Assembly: GCA_019748055.1 (NCBI GenBank)
Contig: JAIEQC010000044.1
Span: forward strand, 1 to 43,381
Length of the DNA: 43,381 nucleotides
Reading direction: 5' to 3'
From: Caulobacteraceae bacterium
GTDB taxonomy: Bacteria; Pseudomonadota; Alphaproteobacteria; Caulobacterales; Caulobacteraceae
The position numbers were made by a program, and so were the translations under genes. Shown piece by piece: positions 7,887 through 15,284 of this stretch; position 1 is the first letter of the stretch, and every line of letters starts with the position of its first letter. Below the pieces are notes generated by a model. That model was not told where the DNA came from, searched no databases, and worked only from the letters and a program-made list of their open reading frames with translations.

Positions 7887-8588
7887 TCACGGAGCTTCGA
7901 CGCGAGGCTCGCTGATGAAGTCGGAAAACGCGTTTCCGATCGCCGTCGTTTGCGAGGTCTGCAGTCCTCCCCCCGTCATGATCGCTTTGAAGGAACCTAA
8001 GAGACCTTCTGAACTGAGGTCTGCGTAGAGACGGTCGAGCAGCTCCGGCTGCGTTGCGATGTCGGGGTGGCTTTTCGAGACCACACCGTAGATCGAACCT
8101 GCGTAGGTGTTGCGGGCTTCGGCGGCGTAGGCGTCGTCGGCCATTGGTTCTCGCAGCAGCGCGAGCAGCTTTAGGTGACCGTCTGAGAAGCGCTTGATGT
8201 ACGACATGAACGCACCGACGAGCACGTCGTCGAGCTTCACGCCGACCGCGACGTTGAGCACCGTGTTTCTGAGCGCGTCTCGTTTGCGCTCGCTGTGCGT
8301 GAGCAAAGCGTCTTGCGTCGCGCGCGCCGCCGCCGAGACGAACGCCGGATCCTCCGCCAGCGCCTCGGCGGAAATCCCCTCAACCCTTTCGACGAGCGCA
8401 TTCAGCGCTTGGCCGAGCTCCGCCAGCCAGGTCTCTTGCCGGCGCCGCAAGGGATCGCCCACCGCCTTCTCGAGCAGCTCTTGGGCAGCGCCTCCGACGA
8501 CGGGGATCGCACCGAGCACGATCTTGGCCACGCCATAGCCGAATTCGGCATCATCGCGCGTGGGCATGGGTTCGGTCGCCTTCGTCAT
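7887..8588 (-). CDS. Hypothetical helical protein of unknown function
   Basis: This 233-residue protein is preceded by a good ribosome-binding site (GAGAGGAG, about 8 nt before the ATG). The N-terminus has one weakly hydrophobic helix, GVAKIVLGAIPVVGGAAQELL (about residues 19-39), which could be an amphipathic or membrane-inserting segment. The rest is predominantly helical, and a conserved-looking C-terminal part contains GGGLQTSQTTAIGNAFSDFI. I do not recognise a named domain. It is the only gene between palindrome copies C and D, making it the simplest module of the array. A defence or stress role can be guessed from the surrounding genes, but nothing in the sequence proves it. Confidence 0.7.
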   Translation of the reverse strand: MTKATEPMPTRDDAEFGYGVAKIVLGAIPVVGGAAQELLEKAVGDPLRRRQETWLAELGQALNALVERVEGISAEALAEDPAFVSAAARATQDALLTHSERKRDALRNTVLNVAVGVKLDDVLVGAFMSYIKRFSDGHLKLLALLREPMADDAYAAEARNTYAGSIYGVVSKSHPDIATQPELLDRLYADLSSEGLLGSFKAIMTGGGLQTSQTTAIGNAFSDFISEPRVEAP

Positions 8589-8692
8589 CGTGGTCGCTCC
8601 TCTCTCGGCATGCCAACCTCGATCAGACCTACGACGAATTCGGTCGCAAAGCGCTCATGCGGTCATCGGCCAGGCTCGACCTGCCCAACCGT

Positions 8693-8722
8693 CTCAGTGC
8701 GCTTTTGGTATTGTGCACCGAC
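8693..8722. repeat. GTGC-N14-GCAC palindrome, copy D
   Basis: GTGC at 8697-8700 and GCAC at 8715-8718. It lies 104 nt upstream of the start codon of the 7887-8588 gene and is nearly identical to copy C on the other side of that gene. Confidence 0.7.
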
Positions 8723-8840
8723 GACGAGCGACCGCGCGATGCGTGCGTTCTCTAAAAAAATGCGACCACCTTGGCGCGCACGATTTCACCTGACGCGCGT
8801 CGTCGATGTCGCTCGCGAGCGCCGACGCTAACGCGTTAAA

Positions 8841-8872
8841 CGTGCGACGTTTTCATTATGAAATCATGCACG
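8841..8872. promoter_or_regulatory. Nested palindrome, candidate operator upstream of the RHS block
   Basis: A perfect 13-bp palindrome, TTTCATTATGAAA (8851-8863), sits between outer arms CGTGC (8841-8845) and GCACG (8868-8872), giving a nearly symmetric 32-bp element. It lies about 135 nt before the first gene of the rightward RHS block. The symmetry suits a dimeric regulator. The outer arms resemble those of the GTGC-N14-GCAC family but with a wider spacer. Confidence 0.4.
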
Positions 8873-9007
8873 GACGCGGATGAAGATTCTCCGTGACGGA
8901 TGCCTGTCGTCGCGCGCGCTCAACTCGGGATTCAGACGACGACGGCTTTTGCGCGGTTGACTCCCTAATCTTGACGGGCGGCCGTTCGCGCGGAGGGGGA
9001 AATCGTC

Positions 9008-9541
9008 ATGAAGCTTGGTGTGTTTTGTCTCGCGTTTATCGCGAGCGCGACCGCTGCTGACCGCGTCAGCGCGCAAGTCACTCAGACCTACACGTATGAC
9101 GGTCATGGTCGTTTGGTCGGCGTGACGACGTCGGGGGGCGCCGGGACCAACACGGCGACCTATGCGTACGACCGCGCCAACAACCGAACGCAGCGCGTCA
9201 GATCGGGGACGACCAGCTATGCGGCCGTCGAAAGCGTGCCGAACGGCGGGCTCCTGGCTCCCGACGAAGCGCTCACCTCGCCAAACGGGCGCTACACCTT
9301 CGCGATGCGACCGTCGGGCCAGCTCGAGCTTTGGCGCGACGACGAAACCGTCTGGTCGCCGACGTCGACCACCGCCGCGCTCGACGTGACCACGACCGAG
9401 TCCGGCTCCTTGCTCGCGCTCGCCGCCGGTCCTGTCGCCGCGACTGCCGCGAGATGGTCGGTCACCGACGACGGCGCGCTCATCGCCACCACCGACGACG
9501 GTCTGACGACGGTTTGGTCGTCGGGTGCCGGCAGCCTCTGA
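9008..9541 (+). CDS. Small secreted YD-repeat protein with a lectin-like domain
   Basis: This 177-residue protein has a Sec signal peptide of about 23 residues (ending DRVSAQ). Residues about 26-60 carry RHS/YD repeats (YTYDGHGRLVGVTT and YAYDRANNRTQRV). The second half (about 78-170) resembles a bulb-type (mannose-binding) lectin fold: LLAPDEALTSPNGRYTFAMR followed by GQLELWRDDETVWS and a repeat near the C-terminus. A strong GGAGGGGG ribosome-binding site precedes the ATG. It ends 11 nt before the large RHS gene and is almost certainly co-transcribed with it. It may be a surface adhesin or an accessory to the RHS protein. It could also be a reduced RHS paralogue that kept only its end repeats. 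Confidence 0.75.
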   Translation: MKLGVFCLAFIASATAADRVSAQVTQTYTYDGHGRLVGVTTSGGAGTNTATYAYDRANNRTQRVRSGTTSYAAVESVPNGGLLAPDEALTSPNGRYTFAMRPSGQLELWRDDETVWSPTSTTAALDVTTTESGSLLALAAGPVAATAARWSVTDDGALIATTDDGLTTVWSSGAGSL

Positions 9542-9552
9542 GGAAGATCACC

Positions 9553-12500
9553 ATGACGCATCGCCTCCACGGTCTGCTCGCGACCACCGCCGTCCATCTC
9601 GCGCTCGCCGCCCTGCCTCTTTCGGCCGCCTTGACCGCGACGGAAGCGCGGGCCCAGGCTCAGCCCATCCCGCCCGAGCGCTACACGCTCGACGCGCGCG
9701 GGGTCGATCTCGTCAGCGGAAACTTCATGCCGGTGTCCGGCGGCACGTCCATCGGGCCTCCTGGCTTGGGTCTGAGCTATGGTCGCGTGCTGCTGGAGAA
9801 CGGAATTTGGCTCGATCTTGCCGGAGGAGGGATCGGGTCGTGCGGCATAGGAGTCGACTGCCTGGTCTCGGTCGAGGGCGTCACCGAAGCGTTCACCTCG
9901 ACAGGAGCGATGTCGTTCGCCCCGAAGGCGGATACGGGTTCTACGCTGACCTTCAACTGGAGCACCGGCGACTACGTCTACACGCGTGGCGACGGAACGG
10001 TTTTTCACATGGACGGCGAGTCCACCGGTTTGGCGCCGCATGGCGTCGTCACGCGCAAGGTCGCCCCAAACGGTCTGACGACCTGGTTCAACTACAGAAC
10101 CGAGACCTATACGCGGTGCGAGTGGTACGAGCCCGACCCCGAACTCTGGCTCCCCAACGATCCAGGGCCGGGAGAAGTCTGCTTCCCAGACGGCGGCAGC
10201 CGACTCCAGTCGTACCATAACAACGCCGGCTATATGGTGCGGTACGACTACGCCTCGAATGACATTCAAGGCGATCCGCTTAATTGGAACATCGTAGCCA
10301 AGGCGACGGCGATCAACCTCGCCGTCGATTACTGCGCCCCGACCGCCGTCAGCTGCACGTATACACGCACCTGGCCGTCCGTGGAGCACGTGGCGTCCGG
10401 GGGCTCGTGGCCAGTAGTATATACTGTGGATCGGGACCAGGCGGGACGAGAGATCACCTACGAGTCGGTATCGGGCAGGTTGACCGCGATTCGCTATCCA
10501 GGGAGTACGGCCGACGATGTGCAGGTGAGATACACATCCAACGGCTCGGTCATTCACGTCGATACCGTAACGGACGCGACCGGGACGTGGACGTATGTCC
10601 TGTCCGACGTCGGCGTTACGCGTACCACCACAGCTGCTGGCCCGATGGGCCAGCAGACCACCGTGGTGACCGATCTGACCATCGGTCGGCCCTCGTCGGT
10701 GTCGATCGCCACGGCTCCGGGCGTGACCAGCACCTGGTCGTATCTCTATGACGCGGAGGGGCGACCGATCCGGATGACAAATCCGGAAGGCGACTACGCC
10801 GAGCTGACCTACGACGCGCGCGGCAACGTCACCCAGACGGTCAGCGTCGAGAAGTCCGGCACTGGTCCGAACAACATCGTCACCAGCGCGACCTATGCTC
10901 CGACCTGCGCCAATCCGGTGACCTGCAACCTGCCGCTCTCGACCACCGACGCGCTCGGCAATGTGACGGACTACAGCTGGGACGCGACGCTTGGCGGCCT
11001 GCTCAGCGTCACCGCGCCGGCGCCCAGTTCCGGCGCCGCCCGGCCCCAGGCGCGCGTCGCCTACGCCGCACAGACGGCCTATTACAAGAACAGCGCCGGC
11101 GTCATCGCCGCCGCGCCCAGCCCGGTCGTCCTGCCGGTGCAGCAGTCGGCCTGCGCCGTGGGCGCCAGCTGCACGGCCACGGCGGACGAGGTGCGGTCGA
11201 CCGTCACCTATGGCGCCGCCGGTGTTGCCAACAACCTGAACCCGACGTCGGTAAGCCGCGGCTCGGGCGTCGATCCGGCCATGGCGATCACGACGATGAC
11301 CTATACGGCCACCGGCGACGTGGCGACCGTGGACGGCCCCCTGCCCGGCGCCGACGACACGACGCGCATGATCCACGACGATCTGCGCCGCACCGTCGGG
11401 GTGATCGGGCCGGATCCGGACGGAGCCGGCGCCCTGCCCAACCGCGCCCAGCGCGTCGTCTACGACGCTCGGGGCCAGGTCGTTCAGACCCAGACCGGCA
11501 CCACGGCGGGTCAGAGCGACGCGGCCTGGGCCGGCTTCACGCCCGCCATCACGGTGAACGCCGCCTATGACGCCATGGGCCGCCAGATCCGGGTGGAACA
11601 GGCCGGAACCGGGTCGACGCCGGTGGCGCAGCAGCAGTGGAGCTATGACGCCGCCGGCCGCGTGGTCTGCACCACCCTGCGCATGACGCCCAGCGCCTCG
11701 CCGCCCGCCGACGCCTGCACCCTGACCACCGGTCCGAACGGGCCCGACCGCATCACCCAGGTCGCCTATGATCTGGCCGGTCGGCCGACGCACGTCACGA
11801 CCGCGGCGGGCCTGCCCGAGGCGATCACCGAGGTGACGGCCTATACGCCGAACGGCCAGGTCGCCAGCCTGACCGACGGCAACGGGAACGTCTCGGTCAT
11901 CGAGTATGACGACCATGATCGGCCTGTCCGGCTGTTCTACCCCAGCCCGACGACGGCGGGGGTCACCTCGTCCACGGACTATCAGGAGGTCGCCTACGAC
12001 AAGGCCGGCAATGTGGTCAGTGCGCGCACCCGCGCCGGACAGATCACGACCGTCACCTATGACGCTCTGAACCGCCCGGTCTCGGTGGACGCCCCCTCAG
12101 GCACGATGGACGTGGCGAAGACCTACGACAACCTGGGCCGCGCCGCGTCGCTGACCGGCGGCGGGCAGACGGTGGCGAGAAGCTACGACGCCCTGTCGCG
12201 GATGACGGCCGAAACCGGTCCGCTCGGGACGGTCAGCTATCAGTATGACCCGACCGGTCAACTGACCCGGATCACCTGGCCGGGCGCCTACTTCGCCCAG
12301 TACGACCGCAACGCCGCTGGCCAGCTCACTGCCATTCGCTGGAACGGTGCGACCTCGGGGGGCGACGTCTTGGCCACCTATGCCTACACCCCGCTGGGCC
12401 AGATCCAGACCATCGGCCGAGGCAACGGGGTCACGACGACCTACGGCTACGACGCTCACGGCCGCATGGCGTCGCTGGCGCATGCCGGCGAGCCGAACGT

Positions 12501-13836
12501 CGCCTTCGGATACACCTACAACCCGGCCGGCCAGATCACATCCCGCTCGGTCAGCAATGAGGCTTATGTTCTGGCGCCCGGCCCGGGCACCACGTCGTAT
12601 GGGGTCGATGGCGTTAACCGGCTGACCTCCGTCGCGGGCACGACGGTGACGCACGACGCCAACCAGAACATCACCTCTGCCCTGGGAGCCAGCTATGCCT
12701 ATGACGCGGCCAATCGCCTGACGTCGGCGGTCGTCGCGGGAACTGGATACGGCTTCAGCTACGACCCCGCGGGCAGGCTTCACGAATCCAACGGGACGAG
12801 GTTCCTGTATGCCGGCCTGCAGCTGATCGGAGAGCTGAACGCATCGGGCGCGGTGACGGCGCTGCACGTCCCCGGTCCGGGTTTGGACATGCCAGTGGCC
12901 AGCATGTTCAACGGCTTCCGCATCCAGCAAGTCGCCGACGAACGCGGCTCGGTGATCGCCACGCCCCACAACGTGCATCCCATGGGCATCAACCGCTATG
13001 ATGAATACGGCGTCGGCATCGTTGGCTACAGGTTCCAGTATACCGGTCAGGCTCAAATGGCGCCGGGCCTGTACAACTATCGTGCCCGCGCCTACGCACC
13101 GGAGCTGGGACGTTTCCTGCAGCCGGACCCTATCGGGTACGGCGATGGGATGAACCTCTATGGGTATGTAGGTGGCGATCCCGTAAATAAAGTGGATCCC
13201 ACGGGCATGTGTGGAACACTATTGGAACGACTACGCGCACTTTTAGCGGGCGCCACATGCGTAGCGGAAGTTGTCGTAACCGGTCGCCGGAGAACTGCGG
13301 TTGAGTACCCTAATCCCTATGATACTGGAGACGACGGCAATCCTCCAGCTCCAGACTTAGGGCCGGGAGGTGAAGCTGTTTGCCGAGCGTTCGACACTGC
13401 GGCGGGCGAACTGGTTTCTCGGGTAGAGCGGATTCCGGGGGCTCCGGATGGATTCTACATGGCACAGATCCAGTCAACGCTTACAGTTGGTATCGGGGCA
13501 GGTCGGTTCAGCGGTATCGCTGTTGAACTTCGAGGGGGTCAAATTGTCGACAACTTTGCTTATGTTAGTCGTTCTGACTCCACTGGAGTTAACTGGGATG
13601 TCGTTCCCGGTGCCTACTACTCGAATATAAGCCCTGTTGGAGGAGCCACGGTTGTCAACATAGACGTTGCCGTATTTTCGGTATCGATCGGCGCAACTAG
13701 AGAAGGCGACGCCATATTTGGCGTCGGTTTTGAACCCAACGTTACGACGCGCATAGGGACCGTTCGGGTTCGCGGATCACCCGCCAGAGGCGGGGCCACC
13801 ATCGACGACACTTATGGATGGCGAGTGGAGTGCTAG
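9553..13836 (+). CDS. RHS-repeat protein with variable C-terminal tail (putative polymorphic toxin)
   Basis: The start is the ATG preceded by AGGAAG; the open frame extends further upstream but only as overlap with the previous gene. The 1427-residue product has a signal peptide ending near ATEARAQAQ. After an N-terminal beta-rich region come many YD repeats (from about residue 400: YDAEGRPIRMTNPEGDY, YDARGNVTQTV, YDALNRPVSVDAPSG). The RHS core ends canonically with LYNYRARAYAPELGRFLQPD and NLYGYVGGDPVNKVDPTG at about residue 1219. The remaining 208 residues differ in composition (AT-richer DNA from about 13,190) and carry no toxin motif I recognise. RHS cores typically encapsulate and deliver such tails. 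A small gene starting on the next base is the likely immunity gene. Confidence 0.88.
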   Translation: MTHRLHGLLATTAVHLALAALPLSAALTATEARAQAQPIPPERYTLDARGVDLVSGNFMPVSGGTSIGPPGLGLSYGRVLLENGIWLDLAGGGIGSCGIGVDCLVSVEGVTEAFTSTGAMSFAPKADTGSTLTFNWSTGDYVYTRGDGTVFHMDGESTGLAPHGVVTRKVAPNGLTTWFNYRTETYTRCEWYEPDPELWLPNDPGPGEVCFPDGGSRLQSYHNNAGYMVRYDYASNDIQGDPLNWNIVAKATAINLAVDYCAPTAVSCTYTRTWPSVEHVASGGSWPVVYTVDRDQAGREITYESVSGRLTAIRYPGSTADDVQVRYTSNGSVIHVDTVTDATGTWTYVLSDVGVTRTTTAAGPMGQQTTVVTDLTIGRPSSVSIATAPGVTSTWSYLYDAEGRPIRMTNPEGDYAELTYDARGNVTQTVSVEKSGTGPNNIVTSATYAPTCANPVTCNLPLSTTDALGNVTDYSWDATLGGLLSVTAPAPSSGAARPQARVAYAAQTAYYKNSAGVIAAAPSPVVLPVQQSACAVGASCTATADEVRSTVTYGAAGVANNLNPTSVSRGSGVDPAMAITTMTYTATGDVATVDGPLPGADDTTRMIHDDLRRTVGVIGPDPDGAGALPNRAQRVVYDARGQVVQTQTGTTAGQSDAAWAGFTPAITVNAAYDAMGRQIRVEQAGTGSTPVAQQQWSYDAAGRVVCTTLRMTPSASPPADACTLTTGPNGPDRITQVAYDLAGRPTHVTTAAGLPEAITEVTAYTPNGQVASLTDGNGNVSVIEYDDHDRPVRLFYPSPTTAGVTSSTDYQEVAYDKAGNVVSARTRAGQITTVTYDALNRPVSVDAPSGTMDVAKTYDNLGRAASLTGGGQTVARSYDALSRMTAETGPLGTVSYQYDPTGQLTRITWPGAYFAQYDRNAAGQLTAIRWNGATSGGDVLATYAYTPLGQIQTIGRGNGVTTTYGYDAHGRMASLAHAGEPNVAFGYTYNPAGQITSRSVSNEAYVLAPGPGTTSYGVDGVNRLTSVAGTTVTHDANQNITSALGASYAYDAANRLTSAVVAGTGYGFSYDPAGRLHESNGTRFLYAGLQLIGELNASGAVTALHVPGPGLDMPVASMFNGFRIQQVADERGSVIATPHNVHPMGINRYDEYGVGIVGYRFQYTGQAQMAPGLYNYRARAYAPELGRFLQPDPIGYGDGMNLYGYVGGDPVNKVDPTGMCGTLLERLRALLAGATCVAEVVVTGRRRTAVEYPNPYDTGDDGNPPAPDLGPGGEAVCRAFDTAAGELVSRVERIPGAPDGFYMAQIQSTLTVGIGAGRFSGIAVELRGGQIVDNFAYVSRSDSTGVNWDVVPGAYYSNISPVGGATVVNIDVAVFSVSIGATREGDAIFGVGFEPNVTTRIGTVRVRGSPARGGATIDDTYGWRVEC

Positions 13837-14130
13837 ATGAATATAAGAACAATATCAAGTATTTACTACGCTGGATGGCTAGTTGCGGTTGTTGCCACGG
13901 CATTTCTTTACAGTATAGTGGGGCCATTTGCCGCCTTGTTTATGGCAATTTACCTTATACCCACTCTCTCCATGAAATGCCCACGATGCGGCCTTCCCTT
14001 AAATAGTCGTGATCATCACAAAAACGGGAGAATTGTGTACCACGGCGTGTACGCGCCAAATCCACGATCATGCTCGCGATGTAAACTAGATTTTCGAACA
14101 AGCAAGTTTTCCGACACATTTCGTAACTAG
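13837..14130 (+). CDS. Small membrane protein with zinc-ribbon-like cysteines, candidate immunity protein
   Basis: The ATG follows the RHS stop codon with no gap (TAGATG), so translation is probably coupled. The 97-residue product has an N-terminal hydrophobic region spanning about residues 10-45, enough for one or two membrane helices. A cytoplasmic-looking tail follows with two CxxC pairs, CPRCGLPL at about 48-55 and CSRC near 80-83, which suggests a zinc ribbon. The DNA is noticeably AT-richer than the RHS core and matches the composition of the RHS tail, as expected if tail and immunity gene were acquired together. Position next to a variable RHS tail is the only evidence for immunity; the sequence resembles no family I can name. 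Confidence 0.65.
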   Translation: MNIRTISSIYYAGWLVAVVATAFLYSIVGPFAALFMAIYLIPTLSMKCPRCGLPLNSRDHHKNGRIVYHGVYAPNPRSCSRCKLDFRTSKFSDTFRN

Positions 14131-14395
14131 CAGAAAAATATTGGAGTTAATCATCTGTTCGCTATTCAATAATGTATAACGTGTTGAGCTGGGAACCAAC
14201 ACTGCTACAAGCACACGAACTGGTGCCTTGGCGGGTTAGTGTTTGTCGCACTTCATCACGCTGCTAGCTGTGTTGCAATCATGGCGTCCGTAGCTGTGCC
14301 CCCCGCCCCCCGCTCTCCTCCTTGACCAAGGGGATAGCAGGAGGCAGACGACGTCGCGCGGTGGCCGGGTAAAGCTGGGGCATGCGTATTCCTAC

Positions 14396-14565
14396 TACCC
14401 CGCCGGCCAGATCGTCAGCCTAACGCTCAGCAACCCGACCTGTGTGCTGGCGCCGGGTCCGAGGACCAAGTCGTATGGGACGGATGGCGGGAACCGCGTG
14501 ACTTCGGTGGCGGGTATGGCGGTGACGCACAAGGCCAACCAGAACGGCGCGTCGGCTAGCCTCCG
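14396..14565 (+). pseudogene. Remnant of a second RHS core
   Basis: Translation of this stretch gives YYPAGQIVSLTLSNP then VLAPGPRTKSYGTDGGNRVT, clearly homologous to YNPAGQITSRSVSNE and VLAPGPGTTSYGVDGVNRLT of the intact RHS gene (about 12,520-12,680). It has no start, breaks off after NQNGASASL, and is not connected to a complete gene. Such displaced RHS ends are left behind when a new tail/immunity cassette replaces an older one. The rest of the 14,131-14,671 gap holds no gene I can support: it is AT-rich to about 14,280 and C-rich near 14,300. Confidence 0.75.
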
Positions 14566-14671
14566 GCAGATCACCTCATGGCTGATAATTGCGCCCGGCT
14601 TTTCGCTCATCGGGGGTAGGCGCCCGTCGGTTTGTCGGCAAGTATAGACGGGACAGGCTTAGGGGGCGTCC

Positions 14672-14995
14672 ATGAAGGGCAGGGTCAGGCGCATCGGCGC
14701 GGTTATGGGCGCGGCGTGGGCCGCCGCGACGCCGGCCCTGGCCCAGAACGTGGGTCTGGCCGACCCCCAGGGGTCCGGCCCCATCGTCTCCGCCGTGCAG
14801 TGGCTGCAGGGGACGCTGCTGGGCACGGTGGCCACGGTCGTGGCGGTCATCGCCATCGCCTGCGTCGGATTTATGATGCTGACGGGGCGGATGAATTGGC
14901 GACACGGCGGCGTGGTGATCTTGGGCTGCTTCATCCTGTTCGGCGCCGTCAGCATCGTCGCCGGCATCCGCGCCACCGCCGGCCTGGCCGGCTAG
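14672..14995 (+). CDS. virB2: VirB2/TrbC-family type IV secretion pilin
   Basis: This 107-residue small membrane protein has a signal peptide ending at TPALAQ (about residue 25). Two hydrophobic segments follow (TVATVVAVIAIACVGFMML and GGVVILGCFILFGAVSIVAG) separated by a short basic loop, TGRMNWRH. That is the classic VirB2/TrbC prepilin layout. A purine-rich AGGGGGCG stretch precedes the ATG. VirB3- and VirB4-like genes follow directly in the expected order. Codon use is very GC-rich and resembles the core half of the window. This is the first gene of a surviving conjugation fragment; nothing of virB1 or virB5-11 is present. Confidence 0.85.
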   Translation: MKGRVRRIGAVMGAAWAAATPALAQNVGLADPQGSGPIVSAVQWLQGTLLGTVATVVAVIAIACVGFMMLTGRMNWRHGGVVILGCFILFGAVSIVAGIRATAGLAG

Positions 14996-14999
14996 GGCA

Positions 15000-15284
15000 G
15001 TGGACCATCTGGAACGCTCGCCGCTGTTCACCGCCCTGACTCGGCCGCAGATGTTCGCGGGCGTGACCTACAACTATTTCGTCATCAACGCCGTGGTGGC
15101 GGCGGAGCTGTTCCTGATCCTGCGGTCGGCCTGGGTCCTGCCGATCGCATTGGGGGTCCACGCCGTGGGGGTGCTGCTGTGCCTGCGCGAGCCGCGCATC
15201 ATCGACCTGTGGATGACCCGCGTGACGCGCTGCCCGCGCGTGAAGAACCATCACATCTGGCGATGCAACTCCTACCGTCCCTGA
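15000..15284 (+). CDS. virB3: VirB3/TrbD-family type IV secretion inner-membrane protein
   Basis: This 94-residue product starts with GTG four bases after the virB2 stop. It begins with DHLERSPLFTALTRPQMFAGV, typical of VirB3 N-termini (a short soluble lead with an LTRP motif). A hydrophobic hairpin follows (NYFVINAVVAAELFLILRSA and LPIALGVHAVGVLLCL), and then a basic C-terminus. VirB3 partners the VirB4 ATPase at the inner membrane, and here the two genes overlap by 22 bp. It is intact in length. With virB2 and virB4 it forms an isolated three-gene fragment, so it is unlikely to make a working secretion channel by itself. Confidence 0.82.
   Translation: MDHLERSPLFTALTRPQMFAGVTYNYFVINAVVAAELFLILRSAWVLPIALGVHAVGVLLCLREPRIIDLWMTRVTRCPRVKNHHIWRCNSYRP

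Larger units (their letters stand above)
8589..9007. other. 419-bp divergent intergenic region
   Basis: This region separates the leftward orphan gene (start 8588) from the rightward YD-repeat gene (start 9008). It holds copy D of the GTGC palindrome and a nested palindrome centred on 8857. It also has a strong ribosome-binding site, GGAGGGGG at about 8991-8999, for the gene at 9008. I see no further gene. Confidence 0.5.

Noticed and set aside
8618..8750. A YD-repeat fragment (TYDEFGRK) in the gap before the RHS block
   Set aside because: A single 8-residue match without further repeats; it may be chance in GC-rich DNA.
9292..11916. Long antisense open frame opposite the RHS gene
   Set aside because: Its low-complexity Gly/Arg/Asp-rich translation is a by-product of GC-rich third positions; the plus strand encodes clear YD repeats.
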